Shown: in pieces, positions 5,954 to 12,761 of the stretch
Position numbering within the stretch: the first letter of the stretch is position 1
How the letters are laid out: each line of letters begins with the position of its first letter
Assembly: GCA_016294985.1 (NCBI GenBank)
Contig: JAECRW010000016.1
Span: 1-16,676 of the forward strand
DNA: 16,676 nt
Direction: 5' to 3'
DNA from: Candidatus Sifarchaeum marinoarchaea
GTDB lineage: Archaea > Asgardarchaeota > Sifarchaeia > Borrarchaeales > Borrarchaeaceae
Made by a program: the position numbers and the translations under genes
Notes under the pieces: model-generated
What the model was told of the DNA's origin: nothing
Database searches by the model: none
What the model saw: only the letters and a program-made list of their open reading frames with translations

Positions 5954-6970
5954 ATGAGTGAATGTATTCTTCAAACATGTCCTGAATGTAAAGGTAGAGT
6001 AGTCCTTAATAGAGGGCTATACGTGTGTGAAGAGTGTGGACTAGTAGCCGATACGCAATATGTGCCCCAGGACTATATCATCTCTGTTCATACTGAAAAA
6101 AATGAACTAGCAAAGCAATATGTTAGCCCGGGAGAGAGAGTGGATATTATCGATGGGATGGGTAGCTATATAGGAAATTTTAAGGAAACTAAAAGCAGAG
6201 ATCATCAGGGAAATTTGCTTCCTAAAGAGAAAGAATTATATTTCAGAAAATTAAACCGGATTTACAATTTCAGGGCACGAATACGTCATAAAGAATCCCA
6301 ATACAGAGTACTAAAGTCCTTAAACCACGCTACTAATCTACTCAAATTATCTGATAAAACAAAACAAAGAGCGGCCTACATTTATCGTAAAAGTCTTAAA
6401 CGCATTGATTACAAAGAAATTTCAACACATCCCGTATTAATGACAGTAGCGCTTTTTTTAGCGATCCGTGAAAGAAGAGAGCCTGTAACATTGCAAGAAG
6501 TTGTAGCAGCATTTAGGCAATTAGGCCATAGGATTCCTCTTAACAAAGTGATGCGTATCATTGAGATTTTGAAAAAATCACCAGGAATTGAATTAATAAG
6601 AAGAAAAAGTGAAGATTATATTCCTCGGCTTGTCAGCAAGATCGTTAGAGATCCTGATGTCTCTGTGAGGCTTCAGAGAAGGTTTTGGACACTGTCAGAG
6701 TACCAGTCTCTTCTCTTGAACACATCGAACACACTTTTAGAAAACATTTCACCAGAACAACGTGGAGGCCGACATCCTTACATCTTTGCAGCCTCAGTGC
6801 TCTATGGCGCTGATTTATTGATCGCAAAAACATCAGGTAGGCGACCTGTCCTCACACAGAAATTACTAGCAAAAATAGTCAATGTCGCAGAATATAGCAT
6901 TCGGGACCATTATTGCACCTTGTTGAAGCCATATATTAAAGGTCAACAAAGAATCACAGCAGTTATGTAA
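5954..6970 (+). CDS. tfb: Transcription initiation factor IIB (TFB), divergent paralogue
   Basis: The 338-residue protein has the TFB layout. An N-terminal zinc ribbon has ligands C9, C12, C25 and C28 (CPEC...CEEC). A linker follows, with the B-reader/B-finger region at about 60-85 (GSYIGNF instead of the more usual form). Two cyclin-like repeats come next, about 125-215 (with HPVLMTVALFLAIRER) and about 230-332 (with HPYIFAASVLYGADLL and TQKLLAKIVNVAEYSIRDHY). TFB binds the TBP-TATA complex and BRE and recruits RNA polymerase. The sequence is looser than a housekeeping TFB, suggesting one of several paralogues. ATG 5954 has a strong SD (GGAGGAG). The stop overlaps the convergent TGT gene by 8 bases. 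A divergent Roadblock gene shares the upstream region. Confidence 0.9.
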   Translation: MSECILQTCPECKGRVVLNRGLYVCEECGLVADTQYVPQDYIISVHTEKNELAKQYVSPGERVDIIDGMGSYIGNFKETKSRDHQGNLLPKEKELYFRKLNRIYNFRARIRHKESQYRVLKSLNHATNLLKLSDKTKQRAAYIYRKSLKRIDYKEISTHPVLMTVALFLAIRERREPVTLQEVVAAFRQLGHRIPLNKVMRIIEILKKSPGIELIRRKSEDYIPRLVSKIVRDPDVSVRLQRRFWTLSEYQSLLLNTSNTLLENISPEQRGGRHPYIFAASVLYGADLLIAKTSGRRPVLTQKLLAKIVNVAEYSIRDHYCTLLKPYIKGQQRITAVM

Positions 6971-8021
6971 GGTAGTTACGTTTGGCATATTTGTAAAGAT
7001 AGTACAGTCCTGACTGTGAGAATATTTTTTCAATAAACAAAGTAGCCTTTTTTTCTTCAATAATTTGTCTCAATTCTGCAGGTGCAGATGTATAGACCCA
7101 TGCATTATGAATTCCTCTCAATTGTAATCCACGTACCCCTCTTGCTTTAAGATGATCAAACTCTAAATAATGACAGATAGGACATCCACAACTTTCATTG
7201 AGGAATTTTTCTTTTTCTATTAATTTATGCACTGAAGGTCTCTTTCTTTTCTTAGTGTTAATTGCGATAGCACGAGGCCCCGTGTGTTGCAAATGAATAC
7301 TTCCATAGCGCGCATTATGTAAGTGAGCAGATGTATCTACGCTATCAGCACCTAAGAGAAACAAAAGGAATGCTACCAGATATGAAACTCCAAAAAAATG
7401 TATAAAGGTGTCAGGATACTTTTTCCTGACAGTGATAAGTAAATCTACGAGCCTCTTTCGATCAGAATACATAAGTATTGGCACAAAACTTCCAATTGCA
7501 AGAAAATCAGGGGTGTCTAAATTATTCATTTGATCTATGAGATGTTTTTCGTTGTATCCATGTATAACAGGTATGGATTCATATGGATAAGATTCCCTCC
7601 AATGAATGTTATTCCTAAACGTCTTCATAATGCGAGAATGAACTTCCTTATTATCCATTTTAGGAGTTAACGGGTAATCTAAAGGTATGGCAATATCCGG
7701 CTTGCTTGCTTCTTGGATCTGAATGATTGTTTCTAGATCTATATCCTTTTGTAAACGCTGAATTTGGTAGCCACCAGAGTCCATCATTAGTACGCCATCA
7801 AAATCTAGAATTTGGCGAACACGAGTAACATCAATTTTTTGGACAAGTAAGTCATAAGCATTAATCAATAAACTGTCAACATTGAAATAGTGCCAGGGCA
7901 GAGGATTTCCTCGCTTAAATGAGTGCCCAAGAAATATACATGGGCTTAGCAATGATTTTCCGTTGACCGATAAAGTTCCAGTTCTTGCCCATCCATCCAT
8001 ATCATGAATTTGAAATTTCAC
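6963..8021 (-). CDS. Short tRNA-guanine transglycosylase-family protein (archaeosine TGT-like catalytic domain)
   Basis: The 352-residue protein has the TGT TIM-barrel. The N-terminus is MDGWARTGTL. DSGGYQ with D81 corresponds to the general-base aspartate, IGSFVPILMYSDR (about 176-188) binds base in the family, and D226/D229 in ADSVDTSA match the nucleophile region. Zinc ligands are C278, C280, C283 and H305, nearly the spacing known in archaeal TGT. The enzyme exchanges guanine for preQ0 in tRNA, leading to archaeosine. Archaeal TGTs are usually well over 450 residues with C-terminal and PUA domains; this one ends about 45 residues after the zinc site. It may work with a separate PUA protein, or be a paralogue acting elsewhere (the DNA-modifying DpdA family is TGT-derived), but no dpd genes are nearby. 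The GTG start is chosen because it gives the full N-terminal motif. Confidence 0.85.
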   Translation of the reverse strand: MKFQIHDMDGWARTGTLSVNGKSLLSPCIFLGHSFKRGNPLPWHYFNVDSLLINAYDLLVQKIDVTRVRQILDFDGVLMMDSGGYQIQRLQKDIDLETIIQIQEASKPDIAIPLDYPLTPKMDNKEVHSRIMKTFRNNIHWRESYPYESIPVIHGYNEKHLIDQMNNLDTPDFLAIGSFVPILMYSDRKRLVDLLITVRKKYPDTFIHFFGVSYLVAFLLFLLGADSVDTSAHLHNARYGSIHLQHTGPRAIAINTKKRKRPSVHKLIEKEKFLNESCGCPICHYLEFDHLKARGVRGLQLRGIHNAWVYTSAPAELRQIIEEKKATLFIEKIFSQSGLYYLYKYAKRNYLT

Positions 8022-8088
8022 AGTGCCAATCGCCTCTTTTACGAATTAACTGCACAAAAGAACACTTTTTCTTATGTTATTATAACAT

Positions 8089-8799
8089 TTACCAAATTAA
8101 TATTGCTAAGAGGCTTCTGGTCAGCAGAAAGGTAATGATGAAAATCAGGGCGGAGATGAAGAGCATTGCCCATGAGGATTCTCCTTCAGTGAATTCAGTG
8201 AGTTGGTAGGCGGTGAGGATTCCAATAAAGAAAAAACTCACAATAGCTGGCCAAAAAGCTAGGGGACTGAAATTCAGGCCGATGGTGATCTGTCCTATAT
8301 TCTGTTGGCGGATCAGGAACAACATGGCGAACAGAGGTGTCAGAGCTGCCACATAGCCCAATATTAATGAAGTTGCTAATGATAAGATCTTAGTCTTTAG
8401 GTTTTTGGCTCGTAACAAATGGTTACGTTTCCTAATCAGATTGGAATTCTCCTCTAAGGTCCTGACCATCGAAAGCAGGATTCTGCCCGCCTTCATCGAA
8501 TCTTTTTCCAAGAACTTACAACTAAGTTGCAGCAGATAAGTACTATTCAAACTATTTAAGGAACCGGCAATGCTCTTCAAAACCTGAGTTAGAGGCTGCG
8601 CTCCAATGACTAATTGACGTGCACCTTCTACAAAGAGCGATTTTAAGGGGCCATTATATTTGCCCAGCGCAAATTTATAGGCCTGTTCAGGGCAGATGCC
8701 TAATTTCAATTCGTCAGCAAAAAAGCAGAGGAAACTAGCCACTTCGCTCAATTCCTCATCCATTGAGGGCAATGTAGTTGTTGATAACAGGGATTTCAT
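8089..8799 (-). CDS. T2SSF-domain membrane protein, second half of a split platform (TadC/FlaJ-like)
   Basis: The 236-residue protein begins with a cytoplasmic T2SSF-type helical bundle (about 15-130; note ELKLGICPEQAYKFAL and the paired motif region LLQLSCKFLEKDSMKAGRILLSMVRTLE). Membrane segments follow at about 140-165, 177-198 and 212-235. T2SSF proteins form the inner-membrane platform on which the ATPase drives pilin or archaellin assembly, or secretion. Its ATG overlaps the stop of the upstream T2SSF gene in an ATGA, so the two are translationally coupled and probably form a hetero-oligomer. In the archaellum and many archaeal pili the platform (FlaJ/ArlJ) is one fused protein; a split arrangement is characteristic of Tad systems. 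It is the last gene of the operon. Confidence 0.82.
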   Translation of the reverse strand: MKSLLSTTTLPSMDEELSEVASFLCFFADELKLGICPEQAYKFALGKYNGPLKSLFVEGARQLVIGAQPLTQVLKSIAGSLNSLNSTYLLQLSCKFLEKDSMKAGRILLSMVRTLEENSNLIRKRNHLLRAKNLKTKILSLATSLILGYVAALTPLFAMLFLIRQQNIGQITIGLNFSPLAFWPAIVSFFFIGILTAYQLTEFTEGESSWAMLFISALIFIITFLLTRSLLAILIW

Positions 8800-9617
8800 C
8801 CGACCAACTCCACTTTATTGCTGATGATCTGGTTTTTAAGGACATGTAACAGGGCTATATGCAGTGGTACTGTAAGCAGAATGAAAGGAGAACCGGCGAG
8901 TCCATAAATAATGAGAAACAAGCCCATTAAGATGGGCATAAACGTAGAAATGCCTATAGACAGAGCAAGCCGGCTGTCCAACTCAAGAGTAAACCGATCG
9001 TAGGCGGTGCGAACTTCAAACTGGGTTGAATCTTTCATCAGTTCGATTGCAGAGTCTAAATCGTTGATTGCGAACAGGGTGGCGATATGTTTTCGTAGGG
9101 TAGTTGAAGGTTGTTTCTGGGCGTAGTTGAGTAGTAATTTTTCTGGGGGCTCATTATTATTGACTCGGTAGAGAATCAGCTCAAAGTCCTTTGATACCAG
9201 AGGAAAATCGCTTTTAGCCACGAAAAAAACAGCGTCAAAGGTGGATCCGGCAAGTAAGGCTAAGAGCATGGTGTTTAAGATCAAATCTGCATATTTCTCA
9301 ATGGTTAACCGTTCGTAGGAATACCTTAAGGGTAGTGCACGCATCAGTAGACCATGAATTATATATGCAATAAGAAGAGCAACCGATAAATATAATAGAG
9401 GAGCTAAATTCCAGATGAAAGACAAACTAACGATGGTAAGAAAGATGGCAGTAGCGAAGCCTTTAGCGCCAGCAGAAACTTCTTCTGGGGTGAGATTCAA
9501 ATCCTCATAATAATTGCATGGTCTCACCAGATTCGAAGGGTAAAATCTTTTGCTGATCAACTTAAAGGGTTGTACTGCGAATACCTTACATAGTTTCATA
9601 TGAAGATTAGACCACAC
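8796..9617 (-). CDS. T2SSF-domain membrane protein, first half of a split platform (TadB/FlaJ-like)
   Basis: The 273-residue protein has a basic N-terminus and a short region NLTPEEVSAGAKGF (about 42-55). Two membrane segments follow at about 52-90, then a cytoplasmic T2SSF bundle at about 100-220 (EKYADLILNTMLLALLAGSTFDAVFFVA), and two more segments at about 222-262. The arrangement, two helices before and after a cytoplasmic bundle, is that of TadB or the N-terminal half of FlaJ. The GTG start at 9617 is supported by GAGGT eight bases upstream, inside the 27-base gap after the ATPase gene; ATG at residue 7 is an alternative. It lies between the ATPase and the second T2SSF gene, all on one strand, and overlaps the latter by 4 bases. 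Confidence 0.8.
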   Translation of the reverse strand: MWSNLHMKLCKVFAVQPFKLISKRFYPSNLVRPCNYYEDLNLTPEEVSAGAKGFATAIFLTIVSLSFIWNLAPLLYLSVALLIAYIIHGLLMRALPLRYSYERLTIEKYADLILNTMLLALLAGSTFDAVFFVAKSDFPLVSKDFELILYRVNNNEPPEKLLLNYAQKQPSTTLRKHIATLFAINDLDSAIELMKDSTQFEVRTAYDRFTLELDSRLALSIGISTFMPILMGLFLIIYGLAGSPFILLTVPLHIALLHVLKNQIISNKVELVG

Positions 9618-9644
9618 TTTAACGACCTCACACAGGCGATAAAC

Positions 9645-11258
9645 TTATTCTATCAACTCAATGACGTGGTTGTAGAGGGCAGGCCAGTCTACCTTGCCGT
9701 ATTTTCCTTGTTGTTTGAGTTTTTCGGCATGTAGACCATGAAAGAGTTTCACATTGGTTTTAGGGTTGAATAGTTGGTTCTGGGCTAAATAGTTGAATAA
9801 CTCCATGTAGATAGTTATTTCTTCAACGAATCCATTCAAGGTTAGTCCTTCCACCGTTCTAATATCTCTCAGCGTGGGAGTATCAAATAACTCAGTTACT
9901 GTTTTTGCGAGTAACGTATCCAAATTAAAGGCATCTATCAATTCTATGGTCTTCAATTCTAGATCGATCTCATGGAGTCTATCACCTGCTATCAGGTAGG
10001 GGTTCTCTACCTCACTCACCCGTCTTACCTTACGGATTAGTTTCTCCCGGTAATAGGCCCGCATGAAGACGATAAGATCTAAGGTCAGCAGGTTAATGGG
10101 GGCGATGCCATGGTGCTCTACCCAACGAACGATCAGGTTTTCGGGGGAGGAGGCGTGACAGGTTTGGATGAGATGTAAACCGGAGGTAAGGGCGTGAAAT
10201 ACAGCCTGCGAATGTTCTTGAGTTTGAATTTCTCCTAAGAAGACGTAATCAGGCGAGCGATGTAACAATTTCACGATTTCCTTACTCTTGCTTCGTGAAC
10301 TGTTCTCGCCTTCGAAAGGGGTGACCTGCAACCGCACCTGATGTTTGTCGTAGTGATGTTGGGGGACGCTTTCGATTACGTCTTCGATAGTGATCTTCCG
10401 CCATTCAGGTGGGGTGATCAAGTCTAATGCATTTACTAGGGTGGTTTTACCTGAATTGGGCTCCCCGATGACCGTGATGTTGCGGCGGCGTAACAAAGCA
10501 AAATACAAATAGGCGGCGATCTCAACCGGCAAGGTATCATTAGCAACCAGTTCTGGAAGCGTAAAGGCTTTACGTTTTAGCTTTCGCACATCCAAATGCA
10601 GGCCATCAACTGCCAGCGGAAAGATATCCATTGAAGTCCTTACATGAAACCGATCAGTGATCAATTCGGTCTTTATAGAAGGATTGCTCTCGTCCAGTAA
10701 CAGACCGCTTTCATAGCGTAACCGTGTTTTTATGCGTTCTAAATCTTCCTCAGATACAATAACATTGGTTTTACACCGTCCCCATGTTCTGTGATCTAAA
10801 TAGATATGGGTGTTGGGGCAGTCCAGGTAAAATTCTTCGATATGTTCATCCATAAGAAAAGGGGCTATTTTATAAATGCCAATGAGTTTATAGCAGGCTA
10901 ATTCTACCAACTCATTGATATTCTTCATGGTTACAAATTCAGGATACTTTTGATGGATATAAGTCTCAATTAATATTTTTCTGGTTTTGAATAGATCCTG
11001 CAAGGCATAGAATCTGGAATCCAGGGAGTTTTCCGTAATATCTTCGTCAGGGGCTGCGATTCCTGAAAGGTGTTTGGCGATGGATTCAATAATCTCGCCA
11101 AAGGGTGAGGTCTCTGCAAGATTAGTGTAAGTATAAAGCGCTTCGCTTGTATATTTACCCGCGCTTTCGTATATTCTAATTTGATAAGGACCTATCTTAT
11201 ACTGATCAATAACTTTAGTATCGTATTTAAACTTTGAAATTGTCATCATATCCCTCAT
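9645..11258 (-). CDS. Type II/IV secretion-pilus assembly ATPase (TadA/FlaI/GspE superfamily)
   Basis: The 537-residue protein has an N-terminal region (about 1-140), then the ENSL...KYPEF and LDHRTWGRC region typical of FlaI/TadA N-domains. The ATPase core carries Walker A VIGEPNSGKTTLV (about 259-271), an Asp box near ITIEDVIES (about 285-293), Walker B PDYVFLGEIQ (about 330-340), and a His box ALTSGLHLIQTCHASSP (about 348-364). The family energises pilin assembly or secretion at the cytoplasmic face of the platform. Most members have an Arg in the GEVR motif after Walker B; here it is Gln (GEIQ). It leads an operon with the two T2SSF genes. ATG 11258 is used; two more ATGs lie four and five codons in and share a GAGGG, so the start is uncertain by a few residues. 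No prepilin or prepilin peptidase gene is in the window. Confidence 0.88.
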   Translation of the reverse strand: MRDMMTISKFKYDTKVIDQYKIGPYQIRIYESAGKYTSEALYTYTNLAETSPFGEIIESIAKHLSGIAAPDEDITENSLDSRFYALQDLFKTRKILIETYIHQKYPEFVTMKNINELVELACYKLIGIYKIAPFLMDEHIEEFYLDCPNTHIYLDHRTWGRCKTNVIVSEEDLERIKTRLRYESGLLLDESNPSIKTELITDRFHVRTSMDIFPLAVDGLHLDVRKLKRKAFTLPELVANDTLPVEIAAYLYFALLRRRNITVIGEPNSGKTTLVNALDLITPPEWRKITIEDVIESVPQHHYDKHQVRLQVTPFEGENSSRSKSKEIVKLLHRSPDYVFLGEIQTQEHSQAVFHALTSGLHLIQTCHASSPENLIVRWVEHHGIAPINLLTLDLIVFMRAYYREKLIRKVRRVSEVENPYLIAGDRLHEIDLELKTIELIDAFNLDTLLAKTVTELFDTPTLRDIRTVEGLTLNGFVEEITIYMELFNYLAQNQLFNPKTNVKLFHGLHAEKLKQQGKYGKVDWPALYNHVIELIE

Positions 11259-11366
11259 CAGTAAACCTTTTGATTTAAGGAAGAACGAAATTCAATATTT
11301 TTCTGAAATCTCTCCTAATCTTTTAATTGACAGAATAAAGAGATTCAAAAACGGGTTTCCAAAAGA

Positions 11367-11376
11367 TTATAAATAG
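11367..11376 (+). promoter_or_regulatory. TATA box candidate upstream of pcc1
   Basis: TTATAAATAG is a near-consensus archaeal TATA box. It would start transcription near 11395 and give a leader of about 110 bases containing the stem-loop at 11404-11433 and the SD at 11491-11495. A second candidate, TATATAAAA at 11482-11490, sits so close to the start codon that its transcript would begin near the ATG at 11510. Confidence 0.4.
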
Positions 11377-11403
11377 TCCCCGATTTTACAAAAACAATTA
11401 TTA

Positions 11404-11433
11404 GCCTAAGCTGGCTACGTAGAAGCTTCAGGC
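11404..11433. other. Stem-loop in the pcc1 upstream region
   Basis: GCCT-AAGCT (11404-11412) pairs with AGCTT-c-AGGC (11424-11433) in nine pairs with one bulged C. The loop holds the 8-bp palindrome CTACGTAG. It may be a leader element of pcc1, an operator between the divergent secretion and pcc1 operons, or a small RNA. Confidence 0.35.
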
Positions 11434-11503
11434 AAAAAATGCCCTAATAAATGTGCAAAAATGCAAAAATGTTCAAAACGGTATATAAAAAGGAGAAAAA
11501 AAG

Positions 11504-11764
11504 TTGAACATGCCATATAAGATGAATCTAAGAATAGTCTGTGTAGAATCAGATATTGCAAGGATGATATATAACATCTTATTGCCAGAGATAAAGACGT
11601 TCTCTTCGCAGAGGGCGAAAATCGGGTTTTCCATCCAAAATAATCAAAAACAGATACAGTTCTTTATTGAAGCTACTGATGTCACAGCTTTGCGTTCAAC
11701 TATTAATTCTGTATTACGGCTTATAGTTTTGATAGAAAATCTTCACCAATCACTCCAATTATGA
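11504..11764 (+). CDS. pcc1: KEOPS complex subunit Pcc1
   Basis: The 86-residue protein fits the CTAG/Pcc1 family in size and pattern: a first strand MNLRIVCVES, a helix DIARMIYNILLPEI, strands around KIGFSIQ and QIQFFIEA, and the hallmark TDVTALRSTINSVLRLI near residues 59-75. Pcc1 dimerises and binds Kae1 in the KEOPS complex, which makes t6A at position 37 of ANN-decoding tRNAs. AGGAG (11491-11495) lies eight bases before TTG 11504 and fourteen before ATG 11510, so TTG is preferred, although a TATA box at 11482-11490 could support a leaderless start at the ATG. Other KEOPS genes are not in the window. The neighbourhood of L37Ae, prefoldin beta and a DHH protein is typical of archaeal pcc1. 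Confidence 0.88.
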   Translation: MNMPYKMNLRIVCVESDIARMIYNILLPEIKTFSSQRAKIGFSIQNNQKQIQFFIEATDVTALRSTINSVLRLIVLIENLHQSLQL

Positions 11765-11819
11765 AGAAATAGCCTTTTGCCACTACAGGTGAAGAAATAA
11801 TATTTGCGAACGTAGATTC

Positions 11820-12089
11820 TCATTTTAGTTCGCGTATACGTCTAGTCGATCTTAAAACAACCTTACCAATATCCGTTAATGGAATATATGCTCCTCCAGT
11901 GAATGTGTATCCACATTTCTTGCATTTCCATATGCCCACACTTTTCCTTTTCACAGCCTTAATGTCGCATCTGGGACACTTATGTGGTTGCTTCATCTTT
12001 TCTTCAATTCTTTTCACTCGCATGCGTACAGTTGAGCCATATCTTGCCCCAAATCGTCCTGCAGTACCAACTTTCTTTGTTCGGCCCAT
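11820..12089 (-). CDS. rpl37ae: Large ribosomal subunit protein L37Ae (eL43)
   Basis: The 89-residue protein has the conserved N-terminus MGRTKKVGTAGRFGARYGS, a basic helix (VRMRVKRIEEKMKQ), and a zinc ribbon with CPRC and CKKC separated by about 14 residues, followed by GYTFTGGAYIP. It is a component of the archaeal/eukaryotic large subunit. The frame extends to TTG 12101, but ATG 12089 gives the family N-terminus and is preceded by GGTGAGTGAT, so it is preferred. It lies opposite in strand to pcc1 and prefoldin beta; in many archaea these genes run in one direction with the RNA polymerase subunit Rpo12/RpoP directly after L37Ae. No such small zinc-ribbon ORF is found here. Confidence 0.93.
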   Translation of the reverse strand: MGRTKKVGTAGRFGARYGSTVRMRVKRIEEKMKQPHKCPRCDIKAVKRKSVGIWKCKKCGYTFTGGAYIPLTDIGKVVLRSTRRIRELK

Positions 12090-12154
12090 ATCACTCACCA
12101 AAACAACGCTTAACTAGTTTTTCGTTATCAACCAGCCAATAGATCTTCTAATAA

Positions 12155-12162
12155 TTTATAAA
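12155..12162 (-). promoter_or_regulatory. TATA box of the L37Ae gene
   Basis: TTTATAAA is a perfect palindrome about 66 bases upstream of the L37Ae ATG (12089). Read on the minus strand it predicts a start near 12132 and a leader of about 40 bases. Being symmetric it could also fire toward prefoldin beta, which has its own TATA-like GTATAAGAGA at 12272-12281. Confidence 0.45.
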
Positions 12163-12293
12163 GTTACCTAAAGAAAACACATGCAAAGATTTTGTAGAGG
12201 TTCACACAAACTCCGACTCAATCAAAAAAGATATAATGATATGAGTTTTTGAATATTGATCATTGACAGGAGTATAAGAGATATTTACTGAGT

Positions 12294-12307
12294 TCCTTTA
12301 AAGGAGG
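12294..12307 (+). promoter_or_regulatory. Palindromic ribosome binding site of prefoldin beta
   Basis: TCCTTTAAAGGA (12294-12305) is a perfect 12-base palindrome that includes the SD AAGGAGG (12301-12307), seven bases before TTG 12315. In RNA, a TCCT-AGGA stem would cover part of the SD. The SD fixes the TTG as start. Confidence 0.45.
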
Positions 12308-12314
12308 CGAAATA

Positions 12315-12677
12315 TTGAGTGAAGAAATACCACAACAACTACAACACCAACTAATGAGGCTACAACAGATAGATCAACAGGTAAGAGTCCTAACTACACA
12401 AAGAACACAACTTGAACTACAACTAAGGGAGACGGAAAATGCATTAAAAGAATTAGAAAGTTTCGAAGAAGGTGTAATTGTCTATAAGTCCGTAGGTATG
12501 CTTTTAATCAAAACAGACAGGAATAAATTAACAGAAGAATTAACTGATAAGAAAGAAACATTAGATATGCGAATAAAAACATTGCAAAGACAAGAAGAAC
12601 GATCAAAAAAACAGAGAGATGAGATGAGGGAGAAATTAGCTCGGCAAATTCAAGGAGGACCAGAAACCACAGCGTAA
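12315..12677 (+). CDS. pfdB: Prefoldin subunit beta
   Basis: The 120-residue protein has two long heptad-patterned coiled-coil helices, about 5-52 (QQLQHQLMRLQQIDQQVRVL) and 72-112, joined by the beta-hairpin segment typical of beta-class prefoldins (EEGVIVYKSVGMLLIKTDR, about 51-69). Prefoldin is a hexamer of two alpha and four beta chains that captures non-native proteins and hands them to the group II chaperonin. The start is TTG, supported by AAGGAGG seven bases upstream. The tail is charged and ends GGPETTA. The gene precedes the DHH phosphoesterase in the same direction. In many archaea a small DUF3194 gene lies between them; the 84-base gap here is too short and holds T-runs instead. 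Confidence 0.94.
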   Translation: MSEEIPQQLQHQLMRLQQIDQQVRVLTTQRTQLELQLRETENALKELESFEEGVIVYKSVGMLLIKTDRNKLTEELTDKKETLDMRIKTLQRQEERSKKQRDEMREKLARQIQGGPETTA

Positions 12678-12761
12678 AGTCGTGGATGTTTTACAGAATA
12701 AAACCAACCTACACCAAGTTTTTATTAATTCCGTCTTTTTTATCTAATTCGAGGGCAAAAA

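Noticed and set aside
6866..7060. Small minus-strand ORF overlapping the TFB and TGT ends
   Set aside because: It lies across two well-supported genes in other frames and shows no domain or SD.
6963..8021. A DNA-modification (dpd) island around the TGT-like gene
   Set aside because: The neighbours are TFB and secretion genes; no QueC/preQ0-DNA, helicase or nuclease dpd partners are adjacent.
12090..12101. TTG start adding four residues to L37Ae
   Set aside because: The family N-terminus begins at the downstream ATG, which also has a reasonable SD within the supposed extra codons.
12163..12293. Possible tRNA or small RNA gene (GAGGTTCACACAAACTC)
   Set aside because: There is no acceptor stem, anticodon arm or GTTCRANNC T-loop; only a short imperfect stem is present.
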